The notes under the pieces: generated by a model | What the model was told of the DNA's origin: nothing | Database searches by the model: none | What the model saw: only the letters and a program-made list of their open reading frames with translations | Translations under genes and position numbers: made by a program | Part shown: positions 49,424-58,257 of the stretch, in pieces | Layout: every line of letters starts with the position of its first letter | Numbering within the stretch: the stretch's first letter is position 1 | NCBI RefSeq assembly: GCF_003150835.1 | Contig: NZ_CP029479.1 | Location: 496,001 to 560,000 of the forward strand | Direction of reading: 5' to 3' | From: Phenylobacterium parvum | Lineage (GTDB): Bacteria; Pseudomonadota; Alphaproteobacteria; Caulobacterales; Caulobacteraceae | DNA length: 64,000 bases

Positions 49424-50301
49424 CCGACCTCGCCGCCAATCCCGCCTCCGCTGCGCGGGGCCGCAGCCTGACCGACGACGCCCTCGCCCGCCTGCGCGCC
49501 AACCGCGCCGCGACCTTGAGCCTGGCCGTCCTCGTCCTGATGACCCTCTTCGCCATCTTCGGGCCCATGCTCAGTCCCTGGCCCTATGACCAGGTGAACA
49601 AGGACCATGTCTGGGTCCCGCCCCTCACCGATGGCCACCTCCTGGGGACCGACGCCCTGGGGCGCGACCTTCTGGCGCGCCTCGCCATGGGCCTTCGCGT
49701 CTCCCTTGCCATCGGCCTGGTCGCCACCCTTGTCTCCCTGGTGATCGGCGTCGCCTGGGGGGCGACGGCGGGCTACATCGGGGGGGTGGTCGACGAGGCC
49801 ATGATGCGGGTCGTCGACGTCCTCTACGCCTTGCCCTTCATCTTCTTTGTCATCCTGCTGATGGTGGCCTTCGGGTCGAACATCCTGCTGATCTTCGTGG
49901 CCATCGGCGCCGTGGAGTGGCTGACCATGAGCCGGATCGTCCGCGGGCAGACCCTTTCGCTGAAGCAGAAGGAATTCATAGAGGCGGCCCGCGCCGCCGG
50001 CCTCGGCCGGCTGGCCATCGTCGCCCGGCACATCATTCCCAACCTTCTGGGGCCGGTCGCGGTCTACGTCACCCTGACCATCCCGGCGGTGATCCTGGCT
50101 GAGAGCTTCCTGTCCTTCCTGGGCCTGGGCGTGCAGCCGCCCATGGCCTCGCTGGGCACCTTGATCTCGGCGGGCGCCCAGGACATGGAGATGGCCTGGT
50201 GGCTGCTGGTCTTCCCGGCCCTGGCCATGGCGGCGACCCTGGCCGCCTTCAACTTCATCGGCGACGGCCTGCGGGACGCCCTGGACCCCAAGGACCGCTG
50301 A
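49420..50301 (+). CDS. oppC: ABC transporter permease, OppC/DppC type
   Basis: The 293-residue partner of the OppB-type permease. The N-terminal cytoplasmic segment (DDALARLRANRAATLSLAVL) and the periplasmic loop HLLGTDALGRDLLARLAMGL are OppC signatures. The EAA coupling motif is EFIEAARAAGLGRLAIVARH. It overlaps oppB by 4 bp. Together they form the membrane pore of a dipeptide/oligopeptide/nickel-type importer. It ends 6 bp from the convergent secreted-protein gene, leaving no room for further opp genes. Confidence 0.92.
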   Translation: MTDLAANPASAARGRSLTDDALARLRANRAATLSLAVLVLMTLFAIFGPMLSPWPYDQVNKDHVWVPPLTDGHLLGTDALGRDLLARLAMGLRVSLAIGLVATLVSLVIGVAWGATAGYIGGVVDEAMMRVVDVLYALPFIFFVILLMVAFGSNILLIFVAIGAVEWLTMSRIVRGQTLSLKQKEFIEAARAAGLGRLAIVARHIIPNLLGPVAVYVTLTIPAVILAESFLSFLGLGVQPPMASLGTLISAGAQDMEMAWWLLVFPALAMAATLAAFNFIGDGLRDALDPKDR

Positions 50302-50307
50302 GGGGGC

Positions 50308-50862
50308 CTATTCCTCGCGCCGGGCCCGGAAGGACCTTTGTCCGTCGACGCTCATGAGATAGCTGCCGAGGGCGGCGCTTCTGATGACGACCTTTGAGCC
50401 CGGCCGGGGCTCACGGCCGACACGCTCGGTGTCCGTCTGGCGCCAGGTTGAGCCGTTCTCCAGCGAAAGGACCCACTTCCCGTCACGGGACATCCGCGCT
50501 GCCGTCACGGAGGTTTCCACCTGACGGATCGGTTCCGCGTCTTCGGCGCGGCCCTGGCCAGAGGGGGCGAGGAAGGCGAGGGAGGGGAGGGAGAAACCGA
50601 AGGCCTGCCGGCGCACCTCCTCAACCTGTGCGCGGTCCACCACCACAACGGATCCGCCGGCCTGAGCCCTAGCAAGGGCCGCAGAACGCTCGTCGAAGCA
50701 GGCCAGTCGCGCCGCGCTGTCAGCGACCGCCCGGCATTCCAGAAGGCCGCCGAGGGCTCCCGAAGGGGCTGGCGATTCCGGTCGGGGCGCAGCGCGAACC
50801 TGGCCAGCAGCTGCAACGACGAGAAGGGCTGAAAGCACGCAGCCGCGGAAATGAGAGGGCAT
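50308..50862 (-). CDS. secreted protein of unknown function
   Basis: The 184-residue protein has a signal peptide (VLSALLVVAAAGQVRAA, cleavage about residue 25). A two-cysteine region LLECRAVADSAARLACFDER follows (in quoted parts LLECRAV and RLACFDE), a motif seen at the start of many proteobacterial periplasmic proteins. The C-terminal half is a beta-rich domain with TAARMSRDGKWVLSLENGS and GSKVVIRSAALGSYLMSVDG. That resembles small SH3-like or OB-like beta barrels. I do not recognise a function. It is convergent with oppC (6 bp gap) and divergent from the TonB receptor, with a 288-bp region between. Confidence 0.6.
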   Translation of the reverse strand: MPSHFRGCVLSALLVVAAAGQVRAAPRPESPAPSGALGGLLECRAVADSAARLACFDERSAALARAQAGGSVVVVDRAQVEEVRRQAFGFSLPSLAFLAPSGQGRAEDAEPIRQVETSVTAARMSRDGKWVLSLENGSTWRQTDTERVGREPRPGSKVVIRSAALGSYLMSVDGQRSFRARREE

Positions 50863-51058
50863 CAGAGAGTTCCTGCCGGAGTGAAGGCGTGATTTGCACC
50901 CTGCCAGCGGCCCATCGTCAATGCACTCTGGCCCGGCGGCGGGGACATCTGCGGCAGCCGCTCAACTGTGGCGCTTTTGCGACACGCGACGGACGCCTTG
51001 AGTAGGGATGGCCCTATCCGCGTTGACCATGGTGCAGAGCCTGTGAAATGAAGTCCAC

Positions 51059-51092
51059 AAGACACAGCCCCTATTTGGGGCGAAGGTGTCTT
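51059..51092 (+). promoter_or_regulatory. hairpin in the TonB-receptor leader
   Basis: An imperfect hairpin: AAGACAC (51059-51065) pairs with GTGTCTT (51086-51092). Inside it GCCCC (51067-51071) pairs with GGGGC (51077-51081) over a TATTT loop, with a GAAG bulge. It lies about 60 nt before the receptor's start codon, in the presumed 5' leader. It could stabilise the message or attenuate it. The remaining upstream sequence (50863-51058) contains a TTGACC at 51023 but no convincing -10. Confidence 0.4.
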
Positions 51093-51150
51093 TGCGTCTT
51101 GAAACCATTCCCGGTCTCGCCCCCAGGGCGGACCTGTCGGAGGACGAACC

Positions 51151-54120
51151 TTGAAGATGAAGTCCATGCGCGAGCGCCTGTTGGCGACGTCTATGATCTG
51201 CGGCGCGGCCCTGCTCGCCACTCAGGCCTACGCCCAGGGCGCAGCCAATTCCGTTTCTGAGGTCGTCGTTACCGGCTCGCGGATTCAGACCCCGGGCATC
51301 CAGTCCGCCAGCCCGATCGTGACGATCGGCTCTGAGCAGATCCGCCAGCAGCAGACCCCGGAAGCGGAAAAGATCCTCCGCCTCCTGCCGACCGCCGTCC
51401 CGGGTGACGGCGACGCGGTGAACAACGGCACCGCCGGCGTGACCACGGTCAACCTCCGCGGCTTGGGCGCCCAGCGCAACCTGGTGCTGCTGAACGGCAA
51501 GCGGATGACCCCGTACAACATCGACGGCGCCGTGGACCTCTCGCAGGTTCCGACCGCGATCCTGGAGCGCGTCGACGTCATCACCGGCGGCGCCTCCGCC
51601 GTGTACGGTTCCGACGCCATCTCCGGCGCCGTGAACTTCATCACCAAGACGGACTTCGAAGGCTTTGAAGCCGACGCCAACTACTCCCAGACGGGCGAAG
51701 GCGACGGCAAGATCGTCTCCACCGCCTTCACCGTCGGCGCTAACAGCGGCGACGGCCGCGGTAACGCCGTGGTCAGCGTCAACTACTCCAAGCGCGATGG
51801 CGTGCTCTTCGCGGCGCGTCCGCTCGGCCAGCTCGGCATCGTGACCGCCAACGGCGCCAACCTCGGCGCTTCGGCTCCGCCGGCTCCGCCCGCTGGCTGC
51901 GGCGGCCCGGGTTCGGTGGCGTCTGGCGGCTCGACCACCACGGTCCCGACCCGCACGCAGATCACCGGTGTCGGCACCACCGCTGGCCAGTTCCGTGAGG
52001 ACGGCTCGCTGGGCGCGAACTGCTCGGTGTTCAACTTCAACCCCTTCAACTACTACCAGACCCCGCAGGAGCGCTGGGGCGGTTCGGCCTTCGCCACCTA
52101 CCAGGTGACGGATAACGTCGAAGCCTACGCCAACCTGCTCTACTCCAAGACGGAAGTTCGCCAGCAGATCGCCCCCTCGGGCATCTTCGGCAACTCCTTC
52201 TTCGTTCCGCTGGGCAACCCCTTCCTGCAGGCCTCCGCCCGCAACACGCTGATCACCCAGGCAAACGCCGCCCGGGTCGCCGGCACCCTGCCCGGCACCA
52301 GCTGGCGTGACCTGAACGCCAATGGCGTCGTCGACGCCGCCGACGATCTCAGCCTCGTGATCCGTCGCCGTACCGGCGAACTGGGCGAGCGGTCCAGCAC
52401 CTACCAGAACAACGCCTTCCAGTTTAACGCGGGCTTCCGTGGCCAACTGGGCGACTCCTGGGACTGGGAAGCCTTCGTTCAGCAGGGCCAGTCCGACCGG
52501 GTCAGCATCGCGGCCGGCTACACCAACGTCACCAACTTCGGCAATGCGCTGAACGCGGTCGTCGGCCCGGATGGCAAGCCGGTCTGCCGCTCGGGCGGCT
52601 CCTGCGTGCCCGTCAACGTTTTCGGCGGCTACGGCACCATCACGCCTGACATGGCGCGCTATGTCGGCGCCGTCGGCATCGAGAAGCAGAGCTACCGCCA
52701 GACGATCGTCGGGGGCTCGGTCAGCGGCTATGCCGACGCGATCAAGCTTCCGTCGGCCGCCCTTCCGGTGCAGTGGAGCTTCGGCGCCGAGTATCGTGAG
52801 GAAGTCGGTGAGACCGTTCCGGACGAATGCCTGAAGCTGGCCCCGGCCAGCTGCCTCGGCGGCGCCGGCGGCAACACCCTGCCCATCAAGGGCGGCTTTG
52901 ACGTCTACGAAATCTTCGGCGAAACCATCATCCCGGTCTTCTCTGACCTGCCCTTCGCCAAGTCTCTGGAAGTCGAACTGGGCGGCCGTTTCTCGGACTA
53001 CAACCCCTCCGGTTCGAACACGACCTGGAAGGCGGGCCTGAACTGGGAGCCGGTCGAAGGCCTCCGCGTCCGCGCCATGCAGCAGCGCGCCGTTCGCGCC
53101 CCGAACGTGGGTGAACTGGCGGCCCCGCTGGTGTCCGGCCTGCGGAACGCCGTCGTGGACCCCTGCTCGGTGGGCAACGCCTCGGCCCTGGCTGGCAACG
53201 CGACCCTCCGGGCTCGCTGCATCTCCACCGGGATGACGGCGGCCCAGGTCGGCACCGTCCAGGACATCGTCTCCGGCCAGATCAGCACCTTCGAGGGCAC
53301 CAACCTCGCCAAGCTGCCGGGTCCGGAGTCGGCGGACACCACCACCGTCGGCTTCGTCTGGACGCCGGACTACATCCCGGTTGTGTCGCGGCCCTTCCTC
53401 TCGGTCGACTACTACAAGATCCGGGTTGAGGACTGGATCGGCACCTACTCCGCCCAGGAAGTCCTTGACGCCTGCTACCAGGGCGGCGTGACCGAGCAGT
53501 GCGCGAAGGTCATCCGTATCAACGGCGACCTGGCCTCTCCGGCCGCGGGTATCCAGCTCTTTGTCCAGAACCTCGACTATCTGGAAACCGAAGGCGTCGA
53601 ACTGAACGCGGGCTTTGGCCTGGGTCTTGAGGACGTCGGCGGTTCCGAAAGCTGGGGTCGTCTGCAGTTCTCCCTCACGGCGAACTACTACATGGTCAAC
53701 GAGTCCCGCTCGGATCCGACCCTGCCGAAGATCGAGTGCGTCGGGTACTACGGCACCTCCTGTGGTAACCCGACCCACCAGCTCCGCTGGGTGCAGCGCA
53801 CCAACTGGGAATCCGGCGCCTTCTCGCTCGGCTACCAGTGGCGCTACCAGGACGAGGTCTCGATCGAAGAGACCCAGAAGTCCGGCACCTTCAGCAAGTT
53901 CCAGTCGATCAAGGCCTACAACTACCTCGACCTGAACGGCTCCTGGGCGATCAACGATGCGGTGCGCCTCAGCGCTTCCGTGCGGAACGTGTTCGAGGAA
54001 GAGCCCCCGATCGTTGGTAACGAGGCGGCCACCACCTCCGCCAACAGCGGCAACACCCTGCCCTCGAACTACGACACCCTGGGCCGGGTCTTCGCCGTGG
54101 GCCTGAACGTCCGGTTCTAA
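51151..54120 (+). CDS. TonB-dependent receptor
   Basis: The 989-residue outer-membrane transporter has a signal peptide (LLATSMICGAALLATQAYAQ). The TonB-box-like start VSEVVVTGSR is followed by a plug (VTTVNLRGLGAQRNLVLLNG and ITGGASAVYGSDAISGAVNF, to about residue 165). A 22-strand barrel ends in Phe (GRVFAVGLNVRF). It belongs to the large receptors with TVNLRGLG plugs abundant in Caulobacterales; the ligand is unknown. The first codon is taken as TTG 51151 because CGGAGGA ends 6 nt before it; the ATG at 51157 would be 12 nt away. Codons are biased (Arg CGC/CGT rather than CGG), as in highly expressed genes. A strong terminator follows. Confidence 0.93.
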   Translation: MKMKSMRERLLATSMICGAALLATQAYAQGAANSVSEVVVTGSRIQTPGIQSASPIVTIGSEQIRQQQTPEAEKILRLLPTAVPGDGDAVNNGTAGVTTVNLRGLGAQRNLVLLNGKRMTPYNIDGAVDLSQVPTAILERVDVITGGASAVYGSDAISGAVNFITKTDFEGFEADANYSQTGEGDGKIVSTAFTVGANSGDGRGNAVVSVNYSKRDGVLFAARPLGQLGIVTANGANLGASAPPAPPAGCGGPGSVASGGSTTTVPTRTQITGVGTTAGQFREDGSLGANCSVFNFNPFNYYQTPQERWGGSAFATYQVTDNVEAYANLLYSKTEVRQQIAPSGIFGNSFFVPLGNPFLQASARNTLITQANAARVAGTLPGTSWRDLNANGVVDAADDLSLVIRRRTGELGERSSTYQNNAFQFNAGFRGQLGDSWDWEAFVQQGQSDRVSIAAGYTNVTNFGNALNAVVGPDGKPVCRSGGSCVPVNVFGGYGTITPDMARYVGAVGIEKQSYRQTIVGGSVSGYADAIKLPSAALPVQWSFGAEYREEVGETVPDECLKLAPASCLGGAGGNTLPIKGGFDVYEIFGETIIPVFSDLPFAKSLEVELGGRFSDYNPSGSNTTWKAGLNWEPVEGLRVRAMQQRAVRAPNVGELAAPLVSGLRNAVVDPCSVGNASALAGNATLRARCISTGMTAAQVGTVQDIVSGQISTFEGTNLAKLPGPESADTTTVGFVWTPDYIPVVSRPFLSVDYYKIRVEDWIGTYSAQEVLDACYQGGVTEQCAKVIRINGDLASPAAGIQLFVQNLDYLETEGVELNAGFGLGLEDVGGSESWGRLQFSLTANYYMVNESRSDPTLPKIECVGYYGTSCGNPTHQLRWVQRTNWESGAFSLGYQWRYQDEVSIEETQKSGTFSKFQSIKAYNYLDLNGSWAINDAVRLSASVRNVFEEEPPIVGNEAATTSANSGNTLPSNYDTLGRVFAVGLNVRF

Positions 54121-54143
54121 TCCCGTCAGGGACGAGATCCATG

Positions 54144-54180
54144 GGGGGCGGCGGATTTCTCCGCCGCCCCCTTTTCTTTG
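54144..54180 (+). terminator. rho-independent terminator after the TonB receptor
   Basis: GGGGGCGGCGGA (54144-54155) pairs over a TTTC loop with TCCGCCGCCCCC (54160-54171), a 12-bp perfect stem, then TTTTCTTTG. It lies 23 bp after the receptor stop and ends just before the ribosome site of the next gene. Read-through or an internal promoter would be needed to express that gene from upstream. Confidence 0.9.
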
Positions 54181-54198
54181 TCTTCAGGAGCCGAGAGC

Positions 54199-55455
54199 AT
54201 GGCGGTGATGGCGTGGGCTGATGCGGCTCGGGCTGCGGCGAGAATTGGCCGCTGGACGGAAGCCGAGACCCTCTGGCGGCAGGTCCTCGAGGCTGACGCC
54301 CGTCACCCGGAAGCCCTCTACAGCCTGGGCGTGCACGCGCTGCAGGCCGGTCGGACCGACGAGTCCGTCGATCTTCTTTCCCGAGCCTGCGAGGCCGCGC
54401 CCCAGGAGGCTACGGTCTGGGTCTTTCTCAGCACCGCCCTGCGGACCGCCGGGCGCCCTGACGAGGCCTGGGAGGCGATCCAGAGCGCCCTTGTCGCAGA
54501 CCCTTATTCGCTTCCCGCACTTCTCTCCCGCGGAGGTCTGCTTGAGGACACCCAGGGACCCGCGGCGGCCCTGACCAGCTATCGCAACGCCCTGAAGGTG
54601 GCGCCGCCGTCACAGCACTGGCCGCCACATCTTCGCGGCCAACTGGAACATGCTTCCCAGGTCGTTGAGGCTGAAACCCGGGCCTACCAGGACTATCTTG
54701 TCCAAAGCCTCAGCGGCCTGATCGCCCAGGGAGCGCCGGCCGACCGGCCCAAGTGGCGCGAGGCCCTGTCGATATTGTCAGGGGCGAGCCGGCCCTACCT
54801 GTCCGATGCGAACCAGCTCTACATGCCGCGCCTGCCGGCCATCCCCTTCTTTGAACGCAGGCATTTTCCATGGATCGAGGCGCTGGAGAGCCATACCGAC
54901 ACGATCCGAAAGGAGCTCGAGGCGGCGCTGGCGAAATCAAGCGGCGCCTTCAACCCCTACATCACCTACGCGCCGGGCCAGCCCGTGAACCAGTGGGCTG
55001 AACTGAACCATTCGGATCGCTGGAGCACACTGGACCTCTGGAAAAGCGGGACGGCGGCGCCTGAGAACCAGAGGATCTGTCCGGCGACAACCCAAGCCCT
55101 GGCCGAGGTTGACCTGGCCCGGATCGAGGGGCTCTGCCCGAACGTCATGTTCTCCGCCCTTGCGCCGCGGACCCGGATTCCCCCGCACCATGGCGAGACG
55201 AACGCCCGGCTGATCGCCCACCTGCCCCTGGTTGTCCCGCCTGACTGCGAGTTCAGGGTCGGGTTCGACCGAATCCAGTGGCGGCCTGGCGAGGTCATCG
55301 TGTTCGACGACACCCTGGAACACGAAGCCTACAACGGAAGCGACCTCCTCAGGACCGTCCTGATCTTTGACGTCTGGAACCCGCTCCTGAGCGAAGACGA
55401 CCGGGCCATCATCCTGGCCATGGCCGCCGCAGCGCGCACCTACAGGGCCGACTGA
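54199..55455 (+). CDS. TPR protein with aspartyl/asparaginyl beta-hydroxylase domain
   Basis: The 418-residue protein has N-terminal tetratricopeptide repeats (AARIGRWTEAETLWRQVLEA, then HPEALYSLGVHALQAGRTDE, to about residue 150). The C-terminal 2-oxoglutarate/Fe(II) oxygenase is of the AspH family. The two iron histidines are in PPHHGETNARLIAHLPL and FDDTLEHEAYN, the same spacing context as in human AspH, and VLIFDVWNPLL closes the jelly roll. Such enzymes hydroxylate Asp/Asn residues of proteins or peptides. The ATG at 54199 has AGGAG 8 nt upstream. It follows the TonB receptor on the same strand but beyond a strong terminator. No signal peptide, so it is cytoplasmic. Confidence 0.85.
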   Translation: MAVMAWADAARAAARIGRWTEAETLWRQVLEADARHPEALYSLGVHALQAGRTDESVDLLSRACEAAPQEATVWVFLSTALRTAGRPDEAWEAIQSALVADPYSLPALLSRGGLLEDTQGPAAALTSYRNALKVAPPSQHWPPHLRGQLEHASQVVEAETRAYQDYLVQSLSGLIAQGAPADRPKWREALSILSGASRPYLSDANQLYMPRLPAIPFFERRHFPWIEALESHTDTIRKELEAALAKSSGAFNPYITYAPGQPVNQWAELNHSDRWSTLDLWKSGTAAPENQRICPATTQALAEVDLARIEGLCPNVMFSALAPRTRIPPHHGETNARLIAHLPLVVPPDCEFRVGFDRIQWRPGEVIVFDDTLEHEAYNGSDLLRTVLIFDVWNPLLSEDDRAIILAMAAAARTYRAD

Positions 55456-55464
55456 GCGACAGGC

Positions 55465-57240
55465 TCAGTTGATGGGCTGGGGCGTCCTCACGGCGGCGGC
55501 GCCCGCGGGCATGCGGCTCCAGGCCATCTCGTTCAGCAGAGCTTCAGCGCGGGGATCGCCCAGCACCCAGGCCGCGGCGGCCAGCATGCGGACGGAGGCG
55601 CCTGAAAGCCCAAAGAGGGCCTCGAACGCCTTGAGGGGCGTCACCTCCGTGGCCATCCACTTCAGCTCCAGCTCCTCATTGACGCCGGCGAGGGACCGCG
55701 CCCGGTCCACGGCGTCGTAGAAACCGCCGATCTGGTCGACCAGGCCGAGCTCCCGCGCCTGGGCGCCGGTCCAGACCCGACCGCGGGCGATGGCCTCGAC
55801 CCGCTCGACGGGAAGACGGCGTCCCTCGGCCACCCGGCCGATGAAACGGGCGTAGATCTGGTCCATCCATCGGCCAAACGCCGCCCGCTGGGCGTCGGTC
55901 AGCCCCGAGCCAAGGGCGAAGGCGGAGGCGTAGTCCGAGCCCACCCCCACCTGGCGGAGGTCGACGCCGACCCGGGCGAGGGCCTCGCCCATGGCGATCT
56001 TGCCGCCGAAGACGCCGATGGAGCCGGTCAGGGTGGTCGGCTGGGCGACGATGGCCGAGGCGTTCGATGAGATCCAGTAGCCGCCCGAAGCGGCGTACGG
56101 GCCCATGGAAATGACCACCGGCTTACCCGCCGCCTTGGCGGACTCCACCGCGCGCCGGATCTGTTCCGATGCGGTGTCCGACCCGCCGGGCGAGCTGACC
56201 CTCAGCACGATGGCCTTGACGTCCTTGTCCTCCGTGGCGTCCTTCAGGGTCTGCTCAAGCACGTCGGAATAGATGGCGTCCTGCGCGGCGAAGGGATTGT
56301 TGGCGCCCCCGCCGCCGGTGACGATCCCGCCCTCTGCGGTCACGACCGCGATGGCCGCCCGCCCGGGCGGCGTCATCGCGCGGGCCGAGCGGGCATAGGC
56401 GCGCAGGTCCCGGAACTGGGCGTCCTTGCCGGCCCGGTCCGCCAGTTGCTTGCGGGCGGCGTCGAGATAATCCACCCGGTCAATCAGGTTCAGCTTCAGC
56501 GCCTCCTCGGCGCTCAGGGGGCCAGACTCGAGCGCCGCCTTCAGCGCCGCCGGAGTCTGCCGACGGTCCGCCGCCGCCCGGTTGAGGGCCGACCCGTAGA
56601 TCGACTCCAGCATGGACTGCGTCGCCTCGCGGTGGGCCTCGGTGTAGTCCGAGTGCAGGTAGCCGTTGACGGCGTTCTTGAATTCCTTGCGCTGCTCGTA
56701 GTCCGCCTTGACGCCATACTTGTCGAAGAAGCGCTTCAGGAAGATGTCCTCCGACACCAGTCCGGTGGCCTGTAGGGAAGCGCCCGGCTGCATCCAGACC
56801 TGCCCGCCTGCAGCCGCCAGCATGTAGGTGGAGGGTGTGGCGCCCGCCGGATACACGCCCTGGCTGAAGACGATCACCGGCTTGCCGGTGCGCCGGAACC
56901 TTCGGAGGGAATCGGCGATCTCGTCCGCCATAGCAGGCTCGAGGCCCGTCTCGGGCAGACGGACCAGCAGCCCGCGGACATGGTCGTCGGTCTCGGCCCT
57001 CCGGAGGGTCGTGATGATCCGCATCACCGACAGGGTCGGCTGGCCGAAGCTTGCGAAGGGACTGGCGCTGTCCTGGTCCGTCAGGGATTCCCGGAGGTCA
57101 AGCTCCACCACGGTCCGCGCCGGGGTCGCGTCCGGCCGCGAGGCCCCGGCCGCGAGGACGATCAGCAGGAAGGGAATTCCGACCAGGAAGAGCAACAGGC
57201 CGGCGAAGACGCCGCACATGGTCAGGAGAAAGTGTTTCAT
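55465..57240 (-). CDS. sppA: signal peptide peptidase SppA (67-kDa type)
   Basis: The 591-residue inner-membrane serine protease digests cleaved signal peptides. An N-terminal anchor (FAGLLLFLVGIPFLLIVLAA) is followed by two ClpP-fold halves. The catalytic Lys188 lies in RKEFKNAVNGY of the first half and the nucleophile Ser385 in PYAASGGYWI of the second, mirroring E. coli Lys209/Ser409. STLTGSIG-like sequence (PTTLTGSIGVFGG) follows. Full length with both halves. It is convergent with the AspH gene (9 bp gap) and lies downstream of the DUF1963 gene on the same strand. Confidence 0.93.
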   Translation of the reverse strand: MKHFLLTMCGVFAGLLLFLVGIPFLLIVLAAGASRPDATPARTVVELDLRESLTDQDSASPFASFGQPTLSVMRIITTLRRAETDDHVRGLLVRLPETGLEPAMADEIADSLRRFRRTGKPVIVFSQGVYPAGATPSTYMLAAAGGQVWMQPGASLQATGLVSEDIFLKRFFDKYGVKADYEQRKEFKNAVNGYLHSDYTEAHREATQSMLESIYGSALNRAAADRRQTPAALKAALESGPLSAEEALKLNLIDRVDYLDAARKQLADRAGKDAQFRDLRAYARSARAMTPPGRAAIAVVTAEGGIVTGGGGANNPFAAQDAIYSDVLEQTLKDATEDKDVKAIVLRVSSPGGSDTASEQIRRAVESAKAAGKPVVISMGPYAASGGYWISSNASAIVAQPTTLTGSIGVFGGKIAMGEALARVGVDLRQVGVGSDYASAFALGSGLTDAQRAAFGRWMDQIYARFIGRVAEGRRLPVERVEAIARGRVWTGAQARELGLVDQIGGFYDAVDRARSLAGVNEELELKWMATEVTPLKAFEALFGLSGASVRMLAAAAWVLGDPRAEALLNEMAWSRMPAGAAAVRTPQPIN

Positions 57241-57334
57241 TGCACGTCCGGGGAGGGATCAGGAAATCAGACCCTATCCCGGGACAGGCGGCGCGCCAAT
57301 GGACCCCGCCGCGGTTCCGGACGGCCGTAAACCC

Positions 57335-58183
57335 TCAAAGGAACTGGGCGATCACGAAGACGCGCGTGAAGTCGCCGGCCCGGGCGTCGGCCTCGCGGAC
57401 CCAGAAGTAGAGCCGTCCGCCCTGGATCCAATCGAAACCGGCGGCAGGGTCGCTGTCGACCTGGAGGAGCAGCCGCCAGTCGCGTGCAGCTTCAAGGTCT
57501 GCAGGGGTCGGTTCTTCCTCGCCGAGGTTTCGGATGTCCCCGTCCCGCGCCGTCGCGGCCGCGCACTGGATCTCCATCCCGTCCCACTGGAGGTTTCCCG
57601 GGTAGCCGCCGACCTGGTGGGCGGGTTCGGGCGACAGGAAGCCCAGGATGGCGGCGTCCAGGGTCCGCTCCTCGTCCCGGGTCAGGCTCTTCCAGTCGAT
57701 GCCCACGCGCTCGTCGGCGAAGGAGGTCCTCGGCTGGAAGGTGAGCGGAAAGGGGGTGATCCGGCTGCGGGGCGCCAGGTCCTCGGGCAGGCCAAGAGGT
57801 GCAACCGCGCCGGTCTCCCAGCGGACGACGCAGGCCCCCGGCTGTTCCGGTTCGAAGTTCTGGGCGCGAAGACCCATGTCGAGGAAGACGTGAAGCCGCC
57901 CCTCGGCGGGCAGCCAGTCCGGGCCGCCCGCAGCACGAATCTCCACAAGGTCCATACGGGCCAGGTGGGCCATGGGGCGGCCGCCGAACCGGGGCCAGTC
58001 GCCGGCAATCTCCGGAGCCCCTCCGAACCGGGTCTGTCCCGCGCCGCCGGGAACCAGGTGAAGGCAGGGTCGGGCCTCAGCGTGGATCCTGTCCAGAATG
58101 GCCTGGACCCGTTCGGTGGGTGGAGGGGTCTCCCTTGGCTGGCGCGCGAAGAGGCCGCCGAAAAAGCTGAGTACGCCCGCCAT
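57335..58183 (-). CDS. DUF1963 (YwqG-like) protein, candidate immunity protein
   Basis: The 282-residue protein matches the DUF1963/YwqG family. TRFGGAPEIAGDWPRFGGRP and MAHLARMDLVEI open it, GRLHVFLDM and FADERVGIDWKSL lie in the middle, and HQVGGYPGNLQWD and RLLLQVDSDPAAGFDW near the C-terminus. The N-terminus (MAGVLSFFGGLFARQPRE) is weakly hydrophobic and not a good signal peptide, so it is probably cytoplasmic. No enzymatic role is established for the family. It lies 74 bp downstream of a putative toxin gene on the same strand, the usual order for an immunity gene; that role is my inference. It ends 94 bp before sppA. Confidence 0.8.
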   Translation of the reverse strand: MAGVLSFFGGLFARQPRETPPPTERVQAILDRIHAEARPCLHLVPGGAGQTRFGGAPEIAGDWPRFGGRPMAHLARMDLVEIRAAGGPDWLPAEGRLHVFLDMGLRAQNFEPEQPGACVVRWETGAVAPLGLPEDLAPRSRITPFPLTFQPRTSFADERVGIDWKSLTRDEERTLDAAILGFLSPEPAHQVGGYPGNLQWDGMEIQCAAATARDGDIRNLGEEEPTPADLEAARDWRLLLQVDSDPAAGFDWIQGGRLYFWVREADARAGDFTRVFVIAQFL

Positions 58184-58257
58184 GTTGAAGTCCTCCGGGA
58201 TCTGGCTCCATCAACTCTGAGCTCCCACTTTGGTCGAAATACGACGGCGCGCCAGCT

